A stretch of DNA of 64,000 bases. Source: Streptomyces sp. DT2A-34. GTDB lineage: Bacteria; Actinomycetota; Actinomycetes; Streptomycetales; Streptomycetaceae. Location of the stretch: positions 10,086,001 to 10,150,000 of the forward strand of contig NZ_JASTWJ010000001.1 of NCBI RefSeq assembly GCF_030499515.1, read 5' to 3'. This document shows positions 8,957-19,750 of the stretch, one piece after another. The notes below the pieces were generated by a model. That model was given only the letters and a program-made list of their open reading frames with translations. It did no database searches and was not told the DNA's origin. The position numbers were made by a program, and so were the translations under genes. Position 1 is the first letter of the stretch, and the number at the start of each line of letters is the position of its first letter.

Positions 8957-10459
8957 TCAGACCAGGGAGATGGTGACCTCGTCCTCGACCGGCGGGTCGA
9001 CCTCCTGGGCGCGGTTGCCGGTCGCGGCGTAGCAGCGCAGCCGGACGGTCTCCGGGGTGACGTCCAGCCGCAGGAAGCACTTGAAGAACGGCGGGCTGTA
9101 GGTCGCCGAGCTCGGCGAGAACAGCTGGGTGTAGATCTTGCGCACGGGGAGGCGGAACCGCTTGGCCCGGTCGGGCCGGCGTCCGGTGCCCAGCAGGCCC
9201 GCGACCAGGCGTGTGCGCCATGTGAGGCGGGCGTCCGCGGCCGGTGCGCGACCCGGCTGGATCTCCAGCCGCTCGGCGATGACGGCCGTCGCCTCCGCCT
9301 CGGTGAGAGTGAAGAAGCGGCGCATGCGCAGCCGGCGTCCGTAGAGCCTGCTGTAGAAGGCCAGGGAGTCGCCGCGCAGCGGGTAGCAGCGGAACTCCTT
9401 CTCGGTGACGTTCGCGATGTCGACCCGCGGAATGGTGTGCGTGGCGTGCATGAACGCACCGCCGCCGCCCGAGACCACGTACTGGATGGTGCGGCCGTCC
9501 ACCCGCACCGGATAGCGCTGGTAGTTGTGGATGTCGCCGCCTATCGCCGCGACATAGCGGTGCGCCGGGTCACGGACGATCTCGTCGACGGTGCCGCCCC
9601 CTTCGATGGCGCAGGGGTGGTGCTCACCGTCCACGTACAGGGGCTGGCCCGTGATGAGGATCTTCGGCCGGGGATCCTGGGACACCTCGCGCAGCCACGC
9701 GCCCTGTTCGGCGTCGATGGTGCCCAACAGCCCCGTGTCGATGCCTATGATCCGCACCGGCCCGGCGTCGATCGCCCAGTACGGCCCCGGCTGGACCGCC
9801 TGTTGGGCGGCGTCCGACCTCAACTTCCGTGCCTCTGGGAGGCTTTGGCCGTCACCCTTGCGCGGCCGGTGCCACAGCAGCGACCGCAGCCATGCCCTGC
9901 TGAGTGGACGCGGGGCGGCCTCGGGGTCGAGGGGCGGGGCGTCGTCGCAGAAGACGCGCATGAACGCGCCGAGGTCCTCGTACCAGTCGTGGTTGCCCGG
10001 GATCGCGTACATGGGCGCCCGGTAGTCCTGGTACGGCCGGAAGAACTTGGTGTCGTAGTCGTCGGCGCTGCCCACCGGATAGATCACATCACTGGCGACG
10101 ACCGCGAACCGCGTGTCCTGACCCACCTTCACAAGGCCTGGTATGACGGCGTATTGGGAGTCGTCGCCCTCGCCGGTGTCACCGATGACGAGGAAGGAGA
10201 ACCTGTCCGGGTCGTCGCGCCGGATCACCTTGTCGGCGGGCGCCCCGGCAGCCGCCCGCTGCGCCACCCAGCGGCTGCGGGTACGCCCCGTGGGGTCCCC
10301 GAACCAGGACGCGAGCACGCCGTTGCGGGCGGCCCACAGCGTCTTGGGGTTGAGCCAGGAGATTTTCTCGACCTTGTGCGGCATCAGCCGCCTGTACTCA
10401 CCGAGTTCGGCGGCGCCCCAGCCGGCGCCTTCGGCGGTATCGCGTGAGGAGTCAGACAC
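8957..10459 (-). CDS. Metallophosphoesterase (calcineurin-like)
   Basis: A 500-residue protein with the dinuclear-metal phosphoesterase motifs in order: FSFLVIGDTGEGDD, a VVASDVIYPVGSADDYDTKFFRPYQDY segment, AIPGNHDWYED, ILITGQPLYVDGEHHPC and AAIGGDIHNYQRYP. These supply the Asp, Asn and His ligands of the two-metal site. A sequence ending LFSPSSATYSPPFFKCFLRLDVTPE follows, so the protein carries a C-terminal extension beyond the catalytic core. No signal peptide is visible, so it is probably cytoplasmic. I chose the GTG at 10459 (V-S-D-S-S-R) because the upstream ATG at 10549 would run into the end of the neighbouring MHYT gene and adds non-conserved residues. The substrate is unknown. Confidence 0.85.
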   Translation of the reverse strand: MSDSSRDTAEGAGWGAAELGEYRRLMPHKVEKISWLNPKTLWAARNGVLASWFGDPTGRTRSRWVAQRAAAGAPADKVIRRDDPDRFSFLVIGDTGEGDDSQYAVIPGLVKVGQDTRFAVVASDVIYPVGSADDYDTKFFRPYQDYRAPMYAIPGNHDWYEDLGAFMRVFCDDAPPLDPEAAPRPLSRAWLRSLLWHRPRKGDGQSLPEARKLRSDAAQQAVQPGPYWAIDAGPVRIIGIDTGLLGTIDAEQGAWLREVSQDPRPKILITGQPLYVDGEHHPCAIEGGGTVDEIVRDPAHRYVAAIGGDIHNYQRYPVRVDGRTIQYVVSGGGGAFMHATHTIPRVDIANVTEKEFRCYPLRGDSLAFYSRLYGRRLRMRRFFTLTEAEATAVIAERLEIQPGRAPAADARLTWRTRLVAGLLGTGRRPDRAKRFRLPVRKIYTQLFSPSSATYSPPFFKCFLRLDVTPETVRLRCYAATGNRAQEVDPPVEDEVTISLV

Positions 10460-10542
10460 CGGTGCACCGTAACAATGATCGAGTGGATGCCGAGCAGGGG
10501 AGGAGGGGTCCGGCGAGTCGTCGGGCCTGCGCCCCCTCCGAG

Positions 10543-11424
10543 TCACCACTTGTGGGCGTACGGCTCCCGGCTCCGGCGGGGCTGCGGGCCGCCGACGGGC
10601 GCGGTCAACTCGGCGCCGGTGCCGGGCCGTTGCTCGGGGACGCCACTTGCCCCGACCCTCCTGGGCGCGCCGGACCGGCCCCGCTGACCCTCGCCGAGAA
10701 CCAGGAGCGGGTCGAACATCACCACCACTCCGGCCAGCACCAGGAAGATGATCGGCCCCAGGAGCATCGGCAGCAGCAGCGAGGTGGGCGAGTCACCGGC
10801 CCACGACCCGCCGGTCGTGCCGTGCAGATGCACACTGACGGCGGCCATACCCGTGTAGTGCATCCCGCAGACGGCCACACCCATGATCAGGCTGGCCCCG
10901 AGGCTGGTCAGGAAACCGCGGATGGTGACGGCCGCCCACAGCGCCGCGGTGGCGGCGACGATCGCGATCAGAACGGAGAGCACCACGGTGAACGCGTCGT
11001 ACTGAATGCTGCCGTCGAGGCGCAGCGCGGCCATGCCTAAATAGTGCATGGCGGCCACGCCGAGCCCGGTGATGACGCCCGCGCCGGTCAGCGCCCCCTT
11101 GCCCGCGCCCAGATAGCCCACGATGAACACGCCGATGCCGACGACGACGACCGCCACGGTGAGGCTGAGGACGGTCAGGCCCGTGTCGTAACGGATCCCG
11201 CTCTCCTCGACATCGAAGCCGATCATGCCGATGAAGTGCATCGTCCAGATGCCGCAGCCGATCGACGCCGCGCCGAGCGCGAGCCAGCCCGGCTTCCACG
11301 ACTGTCCGTCGAACAGGGACCGGACAATGCACCGCAGCCCCAACGCCCCTCCCAGGCAAGCCATCAGAAAGGCCGCCACCGGCGTCACCGCACCATATTG
11401 GAACCCGTCAACCGTGCCTTGCAT
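10543..11424 (-). CDS. MHYT-domain integral membrane sensor, contains a TTA codon
   Basis: A 293-residue polytopic membrane protein with about seven hydrophobic segments and three MHYT-type motifs (MHFIGM, MHYLGM, MHYTGM) spaced as in the MHYT family. That family is thought to bind a metal such as copper and sense a small diatomic ligand. The protein stops after the membrane part with a short hydrophilic tail, so it has no GGDEF, EAL or kinase output domain. I chose ATG 11424 because a GGGGGAG ribosome-binding site lies just upstream; the in-frame ATG at 11466 lacks one. Leu129, within the second motif, is encoded by TTA (11038-11040), a codon read by the bldA tRNA in Streptomyces, so full expression probably waits for late growth or development. 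Confidence 0.88.
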   Translation of the reverse strand: MQGTVDGFQYGAVTPVAAFLMACLGGALGLRCIVRSLFDGQSWKPGWLALGAASIGCGIWTMHFIGMIGFDVEESGIRYDTGLTVLSLTVAVVVVGIGVFIVGYLGAGKGALTGAGVITGLGVAAMHYLGMAALRLDGSIQYDAFTVVLSVLIAIVAATAALWAAVTIRGFLTSLGASLIMGVAVCGMHYTGMAAVSVHLHGTTGGSWAGDSPTSLLLPMLLGPIIFLVLAGVVVMFDPLLVLGEGQRGRSGAPRRVGASGVPEQRPGTGAELTAPVGGPQPRRSREPYAHKW

Positions 11425-11695
11425 GCGCCAACTCCCCCCAGAGTCACGGCTGGTTGTGAGATGCAAGGTGTACGGGTCAAGGGTGCGTAAAGCAAGCCTT
11501 TACCGCCGGTAGCCGTTGAACTCTGCATCACCGTGAGTCGACTTCGGTCACATGGGGGCGAGATTCGGCCAGGCGAGGGCCGGGCCCGGGAACAGCTGCT
11601 CCTGGCCCGGCGCCGGGCCCCAAGTGGTGCCGGGTCCCGGAATGTGGCACAGATGGGGGATGTGAGGCGCGGTCCGGCAGCCGAAGGGTCGGGAC
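11425..11695. promoter_or_regulatory. Divergent intergenic region between MHYT and arginase-family genes
   Basis: About 270 bases separate the two divergent starts and must hold both promoters. The MHYT ribosome-binding site (GGGGGAG on the minus strand) is at its left edge. I see no strong promoter hexamers, inverted repeat or extra gene here. Confidence 0.4.
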
Positions 11696-12595
11696 ATGCG
11701 GAACCTGTCGATCATCGAGGCACCGTCCGTGCTGGGGCTGCGGCCGTCCGGCGTCCAGGACCTGCCGCAGGCTCTGTTCGACGCCGGTCTGCCGGCCGGG
11801 CTCGACGCGGTGCGGGCCGGCCGCGTCGAAGCAACGGCGTACGACCCGAGGCGGGACGCGGGCACCGGGATCCTCAACCCCCACGGCATCGCGGAGTACT
11901 CCGTCCGGCTGGCCGACGCGGTCGGCGGTGTCCTCGACGCCGGGCGTTTTCCGCTCGTCCTCGGCGGAGACTGCACCATCCTGCTCGGCAACCTCCTCGC
12001 CCTGCGCCGCCGCGGCCGCCATGGACTGCTGTTCCTCGACGGCCACACCGACTTCTACCAGCCCTCGGCCGAGCCGACGGGCGAGGCGGCCTCGATGGAA
12101 CTCGCCCTGGCCACGGGCCGCGGTCCTCGGCTGCTCACCGACCTCGAAGGCCGCGGCCCCCTGCTGCGGGACGAGGACGTCGTCGCCTTCGGCTTCCGCG
12201 ACACCGCCGAGTCGACCGAGGCCGGGATGCAGCCGCTCCCACCTCACCTGCACGCGATCGACCTCGACGACGTGCGCGCCACCGGCGCCACCACGGCAGC
12301 GCGCCAGGCGGTCGACCGGCTCACCGCAGGCCCCGGCGCCCGGTTCTGGGTCCACCTCGACGTCGATGTCCTGGACGACACGCTCATGCCGGCCGTCGAC
12401 TACCGCCAACCGGGCGGGCTGACCTGGGAGGAACTGGAGGGCGTGCTGCGTACGGCGCTGAGCGACCCGGGAGCCGTGGGGCTCGACGTCACGATCTTCA
12501 ACCCTCGCCTCGACCCGGACGGCAGCATCGCCGCCCGCCTCGCCGAGTGCCTGCGCCGGGCATTGAGGGCAGGACCCGCCCACGTGCGTGACTGA
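11696..12595 (+). CDS. Arginase/agmatinase-family ureohydrolase
   Basis: A 299-residue ureohydrolase-fold protein. The metal-binding motifs are present in order: LVLGGDCTIL (GGDC in place of the common GGDHS), LLFLDGHTDFY (DxHxD) and WVHLDVDVLDD (DxD). These coordinate a two-manganese site that hydrolyses a guanidino or related C-N bond. Arginase, agmatinase, guanidinobutyrase and formimidoylglutamase all share these motifs, so the substrate cannot be read from the sequence; the GGDC variant argues against classical arginase. Length is normal. The gene is followed after about 100 bases by the first MFS transporter on the same strand. Confidence 0.85.
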   Translation: MRNLSIIEAPSVLGLRPSGVQDLPQALFDAGLPAGLDAVRAGRVEATAYDPRRDAGTGILNPHGIAEYSVRLADAVGGVLDAGRFPLVLGGDCTILLGNLLALRRRGRHGLLFLDGHTDFYQPSAEPTGEAASMELALATGRGPRLLTDLEGRGPLLRDEDVVAFGFRDTAESTEAGMQPLPPHLHAIDLDDVRATGATTAARQAVDRLTAGPGARFWVHLDVDVLDDTLMPAVDYRQPGGLTWEELEGVLRTALSDPGAVGLDVTIFNPRLDPDGSIAARLAECLRRALRAGPAHVRD

Positions 12596-12695
12596 CCCAC
12601 TCCGACGAGCCGACCCGGGTGTGCGCGGCCGTTCGTCCAAGCGTCGTCGACCTTTGTCCATGGGCGGATCCGCCGACGGGGGTGAGGGTGGGACC

Positions 12696-13961
12696 ATGAG
12701 CGAATCCGGGACCAGGGAGACGGACTCCCTCCTGCACGAGCGCACCACCGAACGGCGCCGGATGCCGAGTGGACTGATCGCGCTGGCACTGGGCGGGTTC
12801 GGCATCGGGCTGACCGAGTTCCTGATCGCCGGGCTGCTGCCGCAGGTGGCGTCGGGATTCGCGGTGTCCGAGGCGGCAGCGGGCCGGCTGATCTCCGGGT
12901 ACGCGCTGAGCGTCGCGATCGGCGCGATCGCCCTGACCGCGGCGACGGCCCGCCTGCCCCGCAAGCCGGTCCTGGTCGGCCTGGTGGCGCTGTTCGTCAT
13001 CGGCAACCTGCTGTCCGCCGTCGCACCGAACTATCCGGTGATGCTGCTCGGCCGGATCGTCGCGGCGTTGTGCCACGGCTCGTTCTTCGGCATCGGCTCG
13101 CTGGTCGCCCGCAGCCTGGTCGTGCCGGAGAGGAAGTCCCGCGCGGTGGCGGTCATGTTCGCCGGCCTGACGGTCGCGAACGTCCTGGGTGTGCCGTTCG
13201 GGGCGTGGGTCGGTGAGCGTTGGGGCTGGCGGGCGGCCTTCTGGGCGGTCACCGTGATCGGCGTACTGGCGCTGGCCGGGATCGCCGCCTTCGTTCCCGG
13301 CCGGGCGGACGCCGGCCAGACGCGGCCGCCGACAGCGACGACGAGCCCCGCACACCCGATACCGCCCAGCGGCCTGCGAGCCCAGCTCCGCGCGTTCCGG
13401 TCCTGGCAGGTCTGGCTGACACTGACAGCCACCGCGTTGAGCTATGGCGGCATGTTCGGCGCGTTCAGCTACATCGCCTACACGTTCACCGAGGTCGGCG
13501 GATTCTCGCCGGCGGACGTCTCCTGGCTGCTGATGGTGTACGGGGTCGGCCTGGTCGTCGGGAACCTGATCGGCGGACGAGCGGCCGACCGTGACCGTGA
13601 CCGCGCCCTGGTCCTCGCCCTCCTCGGACTCACCCTCACCCTGGCCCTGTTCGGTCTGCTGGCCGACAGCGCCGTGGCGTCGGTGATGCTGACGTTCCTG
13701 ATGGGGCTCTTCGGGTTCGCCGGCGTGCCCGGCTTGATCACCCGCGTCACCGACTTCGCCCACGGGGCGGCGCTGGCCGCGAGCGCCAACGTGTCCGCGT
13801 CCAACCTCGGCAACGCCCTCGGCGCGTGGCTCGGGGGCGTCGCCATCACCGCGGGCCTCGGCTACACGGCGCCGCTCTACGTCGGCGCCGGCATCGTCCT
13901 GGCCTCCGTCGCCGTCATGGCCGTGGCCGCACACCTGGCCGGACCACCGGCACACCGGTAG
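12696..13961 (+). CDS. MFS transporter, DHA1/AraJ-Cml type
   Basis: A 421-residue twelve-helix major facilitator. It begins MPSGLIALALGGFGIGLTEF, the first helix typical of drug:H+ antiporter-1 members such as AraJ and chloramphenicol exporters, and has the RLPRKPVLVGL loop between helices 2 and 3. A hydrophilic central loop (residues about 205-230) separates the two six-helix halves. I chose ATG 12696, preceded by GGGTGG; the upstream in-frame start adds a non-conserved Arg-rich stretch. It probably exports a small molecule from the cell. It lies at the head of a two-transporter run with the next gene, 70 bases downstream. Confidence 0.87.
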   Translation: MSESGTRETDSLLHERTTERRRMPSGLIALALGGFGIGLTEFLIAGLLPQVASGFAVSEAAAGRLISGYALSVAIGAIALTAATARLPRKPVLVGLVALFVIGNLLSAVAPNYPVMLLGRIVAALCHGSFFGIGSLVARSLVVPERKSRAVAVMFAGLTVANVLGVPFGAWVGERWGWRAAFWAVTVIGVLALAGIAAFVPGRADAGQTRPPTATTSPAHPIPPSGLRAQLRAFRSWQVWLTLTATALSYGGMFGAFSYIAYTFTEVGGFSPADVSWLLMVYGVGLVVGNLIGGRAADRDRDRALVLALLGLTLTLALFGLLADSAVASVMLTFLMGLFGFAGVPGLITRVTDFAHGAALAASANVSASNLGNALGAWLGGVAITAGLGYTAPLYVGAGIVLASVAVMAVAAHLAGPPAHR

Positions 13962-14031
13962 CCGTATGAGAGTCCGTACGGGTGGCGTGCCGGGCCGGAC
14001 CGCGGCGGCGTACGGGGTTACCGTCGGCGGC

Positions 14032-15222
14032 ATGGACGGCGATCGCCGAAGGTGGCGCGAGTGTCTGCTCAGCGGGGCGGTGTTCGCCGTGTGCATGGCC
14101 GGCACCACGCTGCCGACCCCTCTCTACCCCCTCTACCAGGAGAAGTTCGGGTTCTCCGAGCTGACGGTGACCGTCGTGTACGCCGTGTACGCCTTCGCGG
14201 TCATCGGCGTGCTGCTGCTGGTGGGCAACGCCTCGGACGCGGTGGGACGACGTGCGGTCCTGCTGTGCGGCCTGGGGTTCGCGGCCGCCAGTGCCGTCTG
14301 CTTCCTGTGCGCCACAGGGCTGGGCTGGCTCTTTGCGGGACGGCTGCTGTCGGGACTGTCCGCGGGCCTGTTCACCGGGGCCGGCACGGCGTACGTGATG
14401 GAGCTGGCGCCCCACGGCGGCACCGCGCGGGCCACGTTCGTGGCGACGGCGGCCAACATGGGGGGACTGGGCTGCGGTCCGCTGCTCGCCGGGATGCTCG
14501 CGCAGTACGCCGCCTGGCCGCTGTACCTGCCGTTCGTCGTGCACCTCGCCCCGGTGGCCGGCTCCGTCGCCGTCCTGCTGCGGCTGACGGAGACGGTGCG
14601 GCAGCGGGCGCCGCTGAGCACCGTACGGCCTCAACGGCCGGGTCTGCCCGTGCGGGTGCGGGCGGTGTTCGGGCCCGCGGCGATCGCCTCCTTCGTGGGG
14701 TTCGCGCTGTTCGGGGTGTTCACGTCGGTCAGCCCGGCGTTCCTCGCGGAGTCCCTGGACGTGGACAGCCACGCGGTGAGCGGGCTGGTCGTGGCGCTGG
14801 CCTTCTTCGCCTCGACCGCCGGACAACTGACCGTCGGCAGGGTCGGGGTGGGGCGCTCGCTGCCGCTGGGGTGCGCCGGGCTCCTCGCCGGGCTGGCGCT
14901 GCTCGCCGGGGCGCTGCGGTGGGACCTGATGGTGCTGGTGGTGGCGAGCGCGCTCGTCGGCGGGGGCGGGCAGGGGCTGGCGTTTCGCGGGGCGCTGGCC
15001 GCCGTGGCCGAGGCGTCCCCGGCGGACCGGCGCGCGGCGGTGATCTCGACGCTGTTCGTGGTGGCCTACACCGGCATCTCGGTACCGGTCATCGGCGTGG
15101 GAGTACTCACGGGCCCGATCGGCCTGGAGGGCGCGGGGCTGGTGTTCATCGCCTGCATGGCCGTCCTCGTCTCGACCGCGGCCGTCTACCTCGTACGGCG
15201 GCCGGTACCCGCGAGGGCGTGA
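14032..15222 (+). CDS. MFS transporter
   Basis: A 396-residue major facilitator with twelve hydrophobic segments, a TPLYPLYQEKFGFS motif at helix 1 and an NASDAVGRRAVLLCG loop matching the DxxGRR signature between helices 2 and 3. The substrate is unknown; the sequence differs clearly from its neighbour, so it is not a recent duplicate. I prefer the ATG at 14032 (MDGDRRRW) because the longer frame starting at 13966 adds 22 non-hydrophobic residues. No good ribosome-binding site distinguishes them, and translation may be coupled to the preceding gene. A hairpin 40 bases after the stop probably ends the transcript. Confidence 0.82.
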   Translation: MDGDRRRWRECLLSGAVFAVCMAGTTLPTPLYPLYQEKFGFSELTVTVVYAVYAFAVIGVLLLVGNASDAVGRRAVLLCGLGFAAASAVCFLCATGLGWLFAGRLLSGLSAGLFTGAGTAYVMELAPHGGTARATFVATAANMGGLGCGPLLAGMLAQYAAWPLYLPFVVHLAPVAGSVAVLLRLTETVRQRAPLSTVRPQRPGLPVRVRAVFGPAAIASFVGFALFGVFTSVSPAFLAESLDVDSHAVSGLVVALAFFASTAGQLTVGRVGVGRSLPLGCAGLLAGLALLAGALRWDLMVLVVASALVGGGGQGLAFRGALAAVAEASPADRRAAVISTLFVVAYTGISVPVIGVGVLTGPIGLEGAGLVFIACMAVLVSTAAVYLVRRPVPARA

Positions 15223-16893
<1,671 letters not shown>

Positions 16894-16971
16894 GGGCGCG
16901 TCAGTGGCCGCGCCGGGGTCAGGGTCGGCGCAGGGCCGGTCTCCGCAGAGCCACTTGAGTGCCCGAGCGGC

Positions 16972-17727
16972 TCAGAACGTCCGCTTCAGCAGATCGAGCA
17001 GCGCCGCCCAGTGCCGTTCGTCCGCCTCGGCGTTGTACGCGGAGGTGTCGGCTTGCGTGAACCCGTGCCCCGCACCCGGGTAGACCTCGCAGCGGTGCCG
17101 GACCCCCGCCTCGGTGAGCGCGGTCTCGAGGCGCTCGATCTGCTCGACCGGGAGGGACGGGTCCTGGTCCGCATGGCCGAAGTACAGCTCGGCGGTGATG
17201 TGCCCGGCCACCAGATGCGGGCTGTCCGGCGTCTCCGTCGCCAGCCGTCCGCCGTGGAATCCGGCCGCCGCCGCGACCCGGTCCGGGAACGTGCCGGCGG
17301 TGAGCAGGGACAGCCGCGCGCCCATGCAGTAGCCGGTCAGCGCCACCGGACCGTCGGCCGCCACCGGGCACTCGGCCAGCCAGCGCAGATAGGCGCCGGC
17401 GTCCCGCATCGCGAGGTCGGGTGTCAGCGCCCGCATGATCGGCATGATGTTCTCGAAGATCTCCGGCCGGGCGCCGGGATCGATGAACTCCGGCAACTCG
17501 ACCACCGGAGCGCGCCCGTGACGGTAGAACACGTTGGGCACCAGCACCGTGTACCCGGCCTCCGCGAGGCGGTCCGCCATCTCCCTGAGCCGGGGCCGCA
17601 GACCGAAGGCGTCCATGTAGAGCAGGACCGCCGGACGGGGTTCCCCGTCAGCGGGGTGGGCCAGATAGGCGTCGACGGTGCCGTCCTCGGTGGGGATGTC
17701 GACGGCGTTTCCCTGTACGGCGGTCAT
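16972..17727 (-). CDS. Dienelactone hydrolase family protein
   Basis: A 251-residue alpha/beta hydrolase of the dienelactone hydrolase family. The nucleophile elbow is TGYCMGARLS, with the cysteine typical of this family in place of serine. The acid is likely the Asp of YFGHADQD and the base the His of YPGAGHGFTQ. It is predicted to be cytoplasmic and to act on lactones or small esters. Start chosen at ATG 17727 (MTAVQGNAVD); the longer frame adds an Arg/Pro-rich non-conserved stretch. It converges on rox, with about 80 bases between the two stop codons. Confidence 0.88.
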   Translation of the reverse strand: MTAVQGNAVDIPTEDGTVDAYLAHPADGEPRPAVLLYMDAFGLRPRLREMADRLAEAGYTVLVPNVFYRHGRAPVVELPEFIDPGARPEIFENIMPIMRALTPDLAMRDAGAYLRWLAECPVAADGPVALTGYCMGARLSLLTAGTFPDRVAAAAGFHGGRLATETPDSPHLVAGHITAELYFGHADQDPSLPVEQIERLETALTEAGVRHRCEVYPGAGHGFTQADTSAYNAEADERHWAALLDLLKRTF

Positions 17728-17850
17728 GGCTGGGACGTGCCTCTCTGCGTGGGGACGTCGGCGAGGGCCGGCCCGTGGGAGGGGCCGGGTCGAGATCATC
17801 GTGGCACGCGCCCCTGAGAGTGCCGCGACCCACCCCCACCTCGGCCCCTC

Positions 17851-18471
17851 TCACTCGAACCGGGACGTGTCGCCCGCCCCCTTCCGCACGATCTCGGCCT
17901 CGCCACCCGAGAAGTCGATCACCGTCGTCGGCTCGGTGCCGCAGTCCCCGGAGTCGACCACCGCGTCCAGCACATGGTCCAGCCGGTCCTTGATCTCCCA
18001 GCCCTGGGTCATCGGCTCGTCCTCGTCGGGCAGCAGCAGCGTGCTGGACAGCAGCGGCTCCCCGAGCTCGGCGAGCAGCGCCTGGGCGACGACGTGGGCG
18101 GGGATGCGCACGCCGACCGTCTTCTTCTTCGGATGCTGGAGCATGCGCGGCACCTCCTTCGTCGCGGGCAGGATGAAGGTGTAGCTGCCGGGCGTCGACG
18201 CCTTGATCGCGCGGAACACGTCCTTGTCGACCAGCACGAACTGGCCGAGCTGCGCGAAGTCCTGGCAGACGAGGGTGAAATGGTGCCGGTCGTCCAGTCG
18301 GCGAATGGTCCGGATCCGGTCGATGCCGTCACGGCTGCCCAGTCGGCAGCCCAGCGCATAGCAGGAGTCCGTCGGATACGCGATGAGCGCACCGGAGCGG
18401 ACGCTGTCGGCGACCTGGGTGATGGTGCGCGGCTGGGGGTTGTCGGGGTGCACGTCGAAGTACTTCGCCAT
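17851..18471 (-). CDS. YrdC/Sua5-family protein (L-threonylcarbamoyladenylate synthase type)
   Basis: A 206-residue protein with the YrdC fold: SGALIAYPTDSCYALGCRL near the N-terminus (the ATP/threonine site), an RTIRRLDDRHHFTLVCQDF segment, GSYTFILPAT, and VGVRIPAHVVAQALL. YrdC/Sua5 proteins make threonylcarbamoyl-AMP for tRNA t6A modification. This one is of the short YciO-like branch without a Sua5 C-terminal domain, and genomes often hold another copy, so it may be a paralogue of unknown role rather than the main t6A enzyme. Acidic and cytoplasmic, with no operon partner. Confidence 0.82.
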   Translation of the reverse strand: MAKYFDVHPDNPQPRTITQVADSVRSGALIAYPTDSCYALGCRLGSRDGIDRIRTIRRLDDRHHFTLVCQDFAQLGQFVLVDKDVFRAIKASTPGSYTFILPATKEVPRMLQHPKKKTVGVRIPAHVVAQALLAELGEPLLSSTLLLPDEDEPMTQGWEIKDRLDHVLDAVVDSGDCGTEPTTVIDFSGGEAEIVRKGAGDTSRFE

Positions 18472-19403
18472 TCACCGAGCCTATGCCCTGGACGCGCTGC
18501 CGGCGGCGCAGGCGGGGGCGGTTACACCCGGGGAGTGCGGCCGACTGGCTCGCACATGGGATGCGGCGTCAACACCATGACCGTGGTTCGGCCGGGGGAG
18601 GGAAGCACGAGAGGCGGATGGCGCACTGCCGACGGCGTACGACGAACACGTGCGCGGCGATGTCCCGCGGGCCATGTCGCAAGGAGCCGCGGAACTCCGG
18701 GTCGGCCGAGCCGGAGTACGACCGGCTCCTCGACGCGTTTCAAGGACCGCTTCTCCTTCGGGTCCGCACGCGGAGCCGCCGGACCATGGCTCCAGCCCCC
18801 TCGACCGCGGTGTCCTGGTGACCCACTTGGAGGGCTCGGCCCCGCACCGCGATCAGGCCGACCCGATGGGAGACGTCGAGAGGTATGGCGGCGTCTTCAC
18901 CGGGGCGGCGATCCTGCCCCTGCTCATCGGACCGACCGAAGGAGCCTGTTCCTCCAATGCCGGCACGCGTGAGCACGCGTGCCGAGACCGACGGGCTGTT
19001 CCTGACCGCGGCGAGTGCGCCGCGCTGAACCAAGGACAGAGTGATCAGGCTTGGACCGCAGCCGCCGTATCCATAGCCCCCAGAGCGAGCACGGTTCGTC
19101 ACCGACTTCCTTCGCTGATCACGCCCGGGACGACAGAACGCGACCACCGCGACCCGCCCGGCCGCCGCGCCCGCTTGGCCACCGGCGTCGGCGCGTGTTC
19201 GGCCAACACGCGGGTGCAGAAGCGCGCGGCGCGCGTCGGTTCGGGGAGGCGGTGAGCCGTGTGGTGCTGTCGGCAAGGGCCGCTCCGCGGTCCGCGGGGA
19301 GGCCCGGCATCCTTGATCGGTTGGTGAGGTTGAGGTGACGTGACAAGTTGCACCCGCAACTGGCATGCTCACGTTCGCGATCATTGTCAACCTCGGGGGA
19401 ACG
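18472..19403. other. Long region without a convincing gene; possible decayed coding remnant
   Basis: About 930 bases lie between the YrdC gene and the type VII-like operon. Short open frames exist on both strands, but none has a ribosome-binding site, normal codon bias over its length or recognisable motifs. Between about 18620 and 18780 the plus strand shows protein-like stretches in different frames (AYDEHVRGDVPRAMSQGA, then AEPEYDRLLDAFQG), which would fit a small gene broken by frameshifts. This is only suggestive. Confidence 0.35.
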
Positions 19404-19745
19404 ATGACTGCAGGACCTGAAGGGTTCTCGGCCCGAGCCGAGTCCATCGACGGCAGTTCGCATCTCTTGAACGAGCTGGCCGGACTGCTGTACGCCGGGC
19501 GCATGGACGGGGAGAACGCCACGCAGTGCCGCGTGCCGCGCTCGCATCCCCAAGTGGCCGAAGCCGTCGAGGATTTCGCTCGGTACGCGCGGGATCAGTA
19601 CGGGGACCTGGTGACGTTGCTGTCCGCCCTGTCAACGAAGCTGCAATCGACGGGAAACGCCTACATGAAGGCCGACGCCGGCGCGCAGCGTGCGATGGAC
19701 GACCTGCTCGACAAGGGGCGTTACGTCGCGCCCGAGGACCGGTGA
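19404..19745 (+). CDS. Small ESX/EspC-like type VII secretion-associated protein
   Basis: A 113-residue, mostly helical protein with no signal peptide or membrane segment. Its pattern (FSARAESIDGSSHLLNELAGLL, then AEAVEDFARYARDQYGDLVTLLSALSTKLQSTGNAYMKADAGA) resembles small helical-hairpin partners of type VII secretion substrates (EspC/DUF2580-like). I see no strict WxG motif, so the assignment rests on helix pattern and context. ATG 19404 is preceded by GGGGGA. Its stop codon overlaps a GTG that could start the next gene (GTGA), and the two are likely translated together. Its probable role is to pair with the downstream lysozyme-like protein for export. Confidence 0.6.
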   Translation: MTAGPEGFSARAESIDGSSHLLNELAGLLYAGRMDGENATQCRVPRSHPQVAEAVEDFARYARDQYGDLVTLLSALSTKLQSTGNAYMKADAGAQRAMDDLLDKGRYVAPEDR

Positions 19746-19750
19746 GCGCC

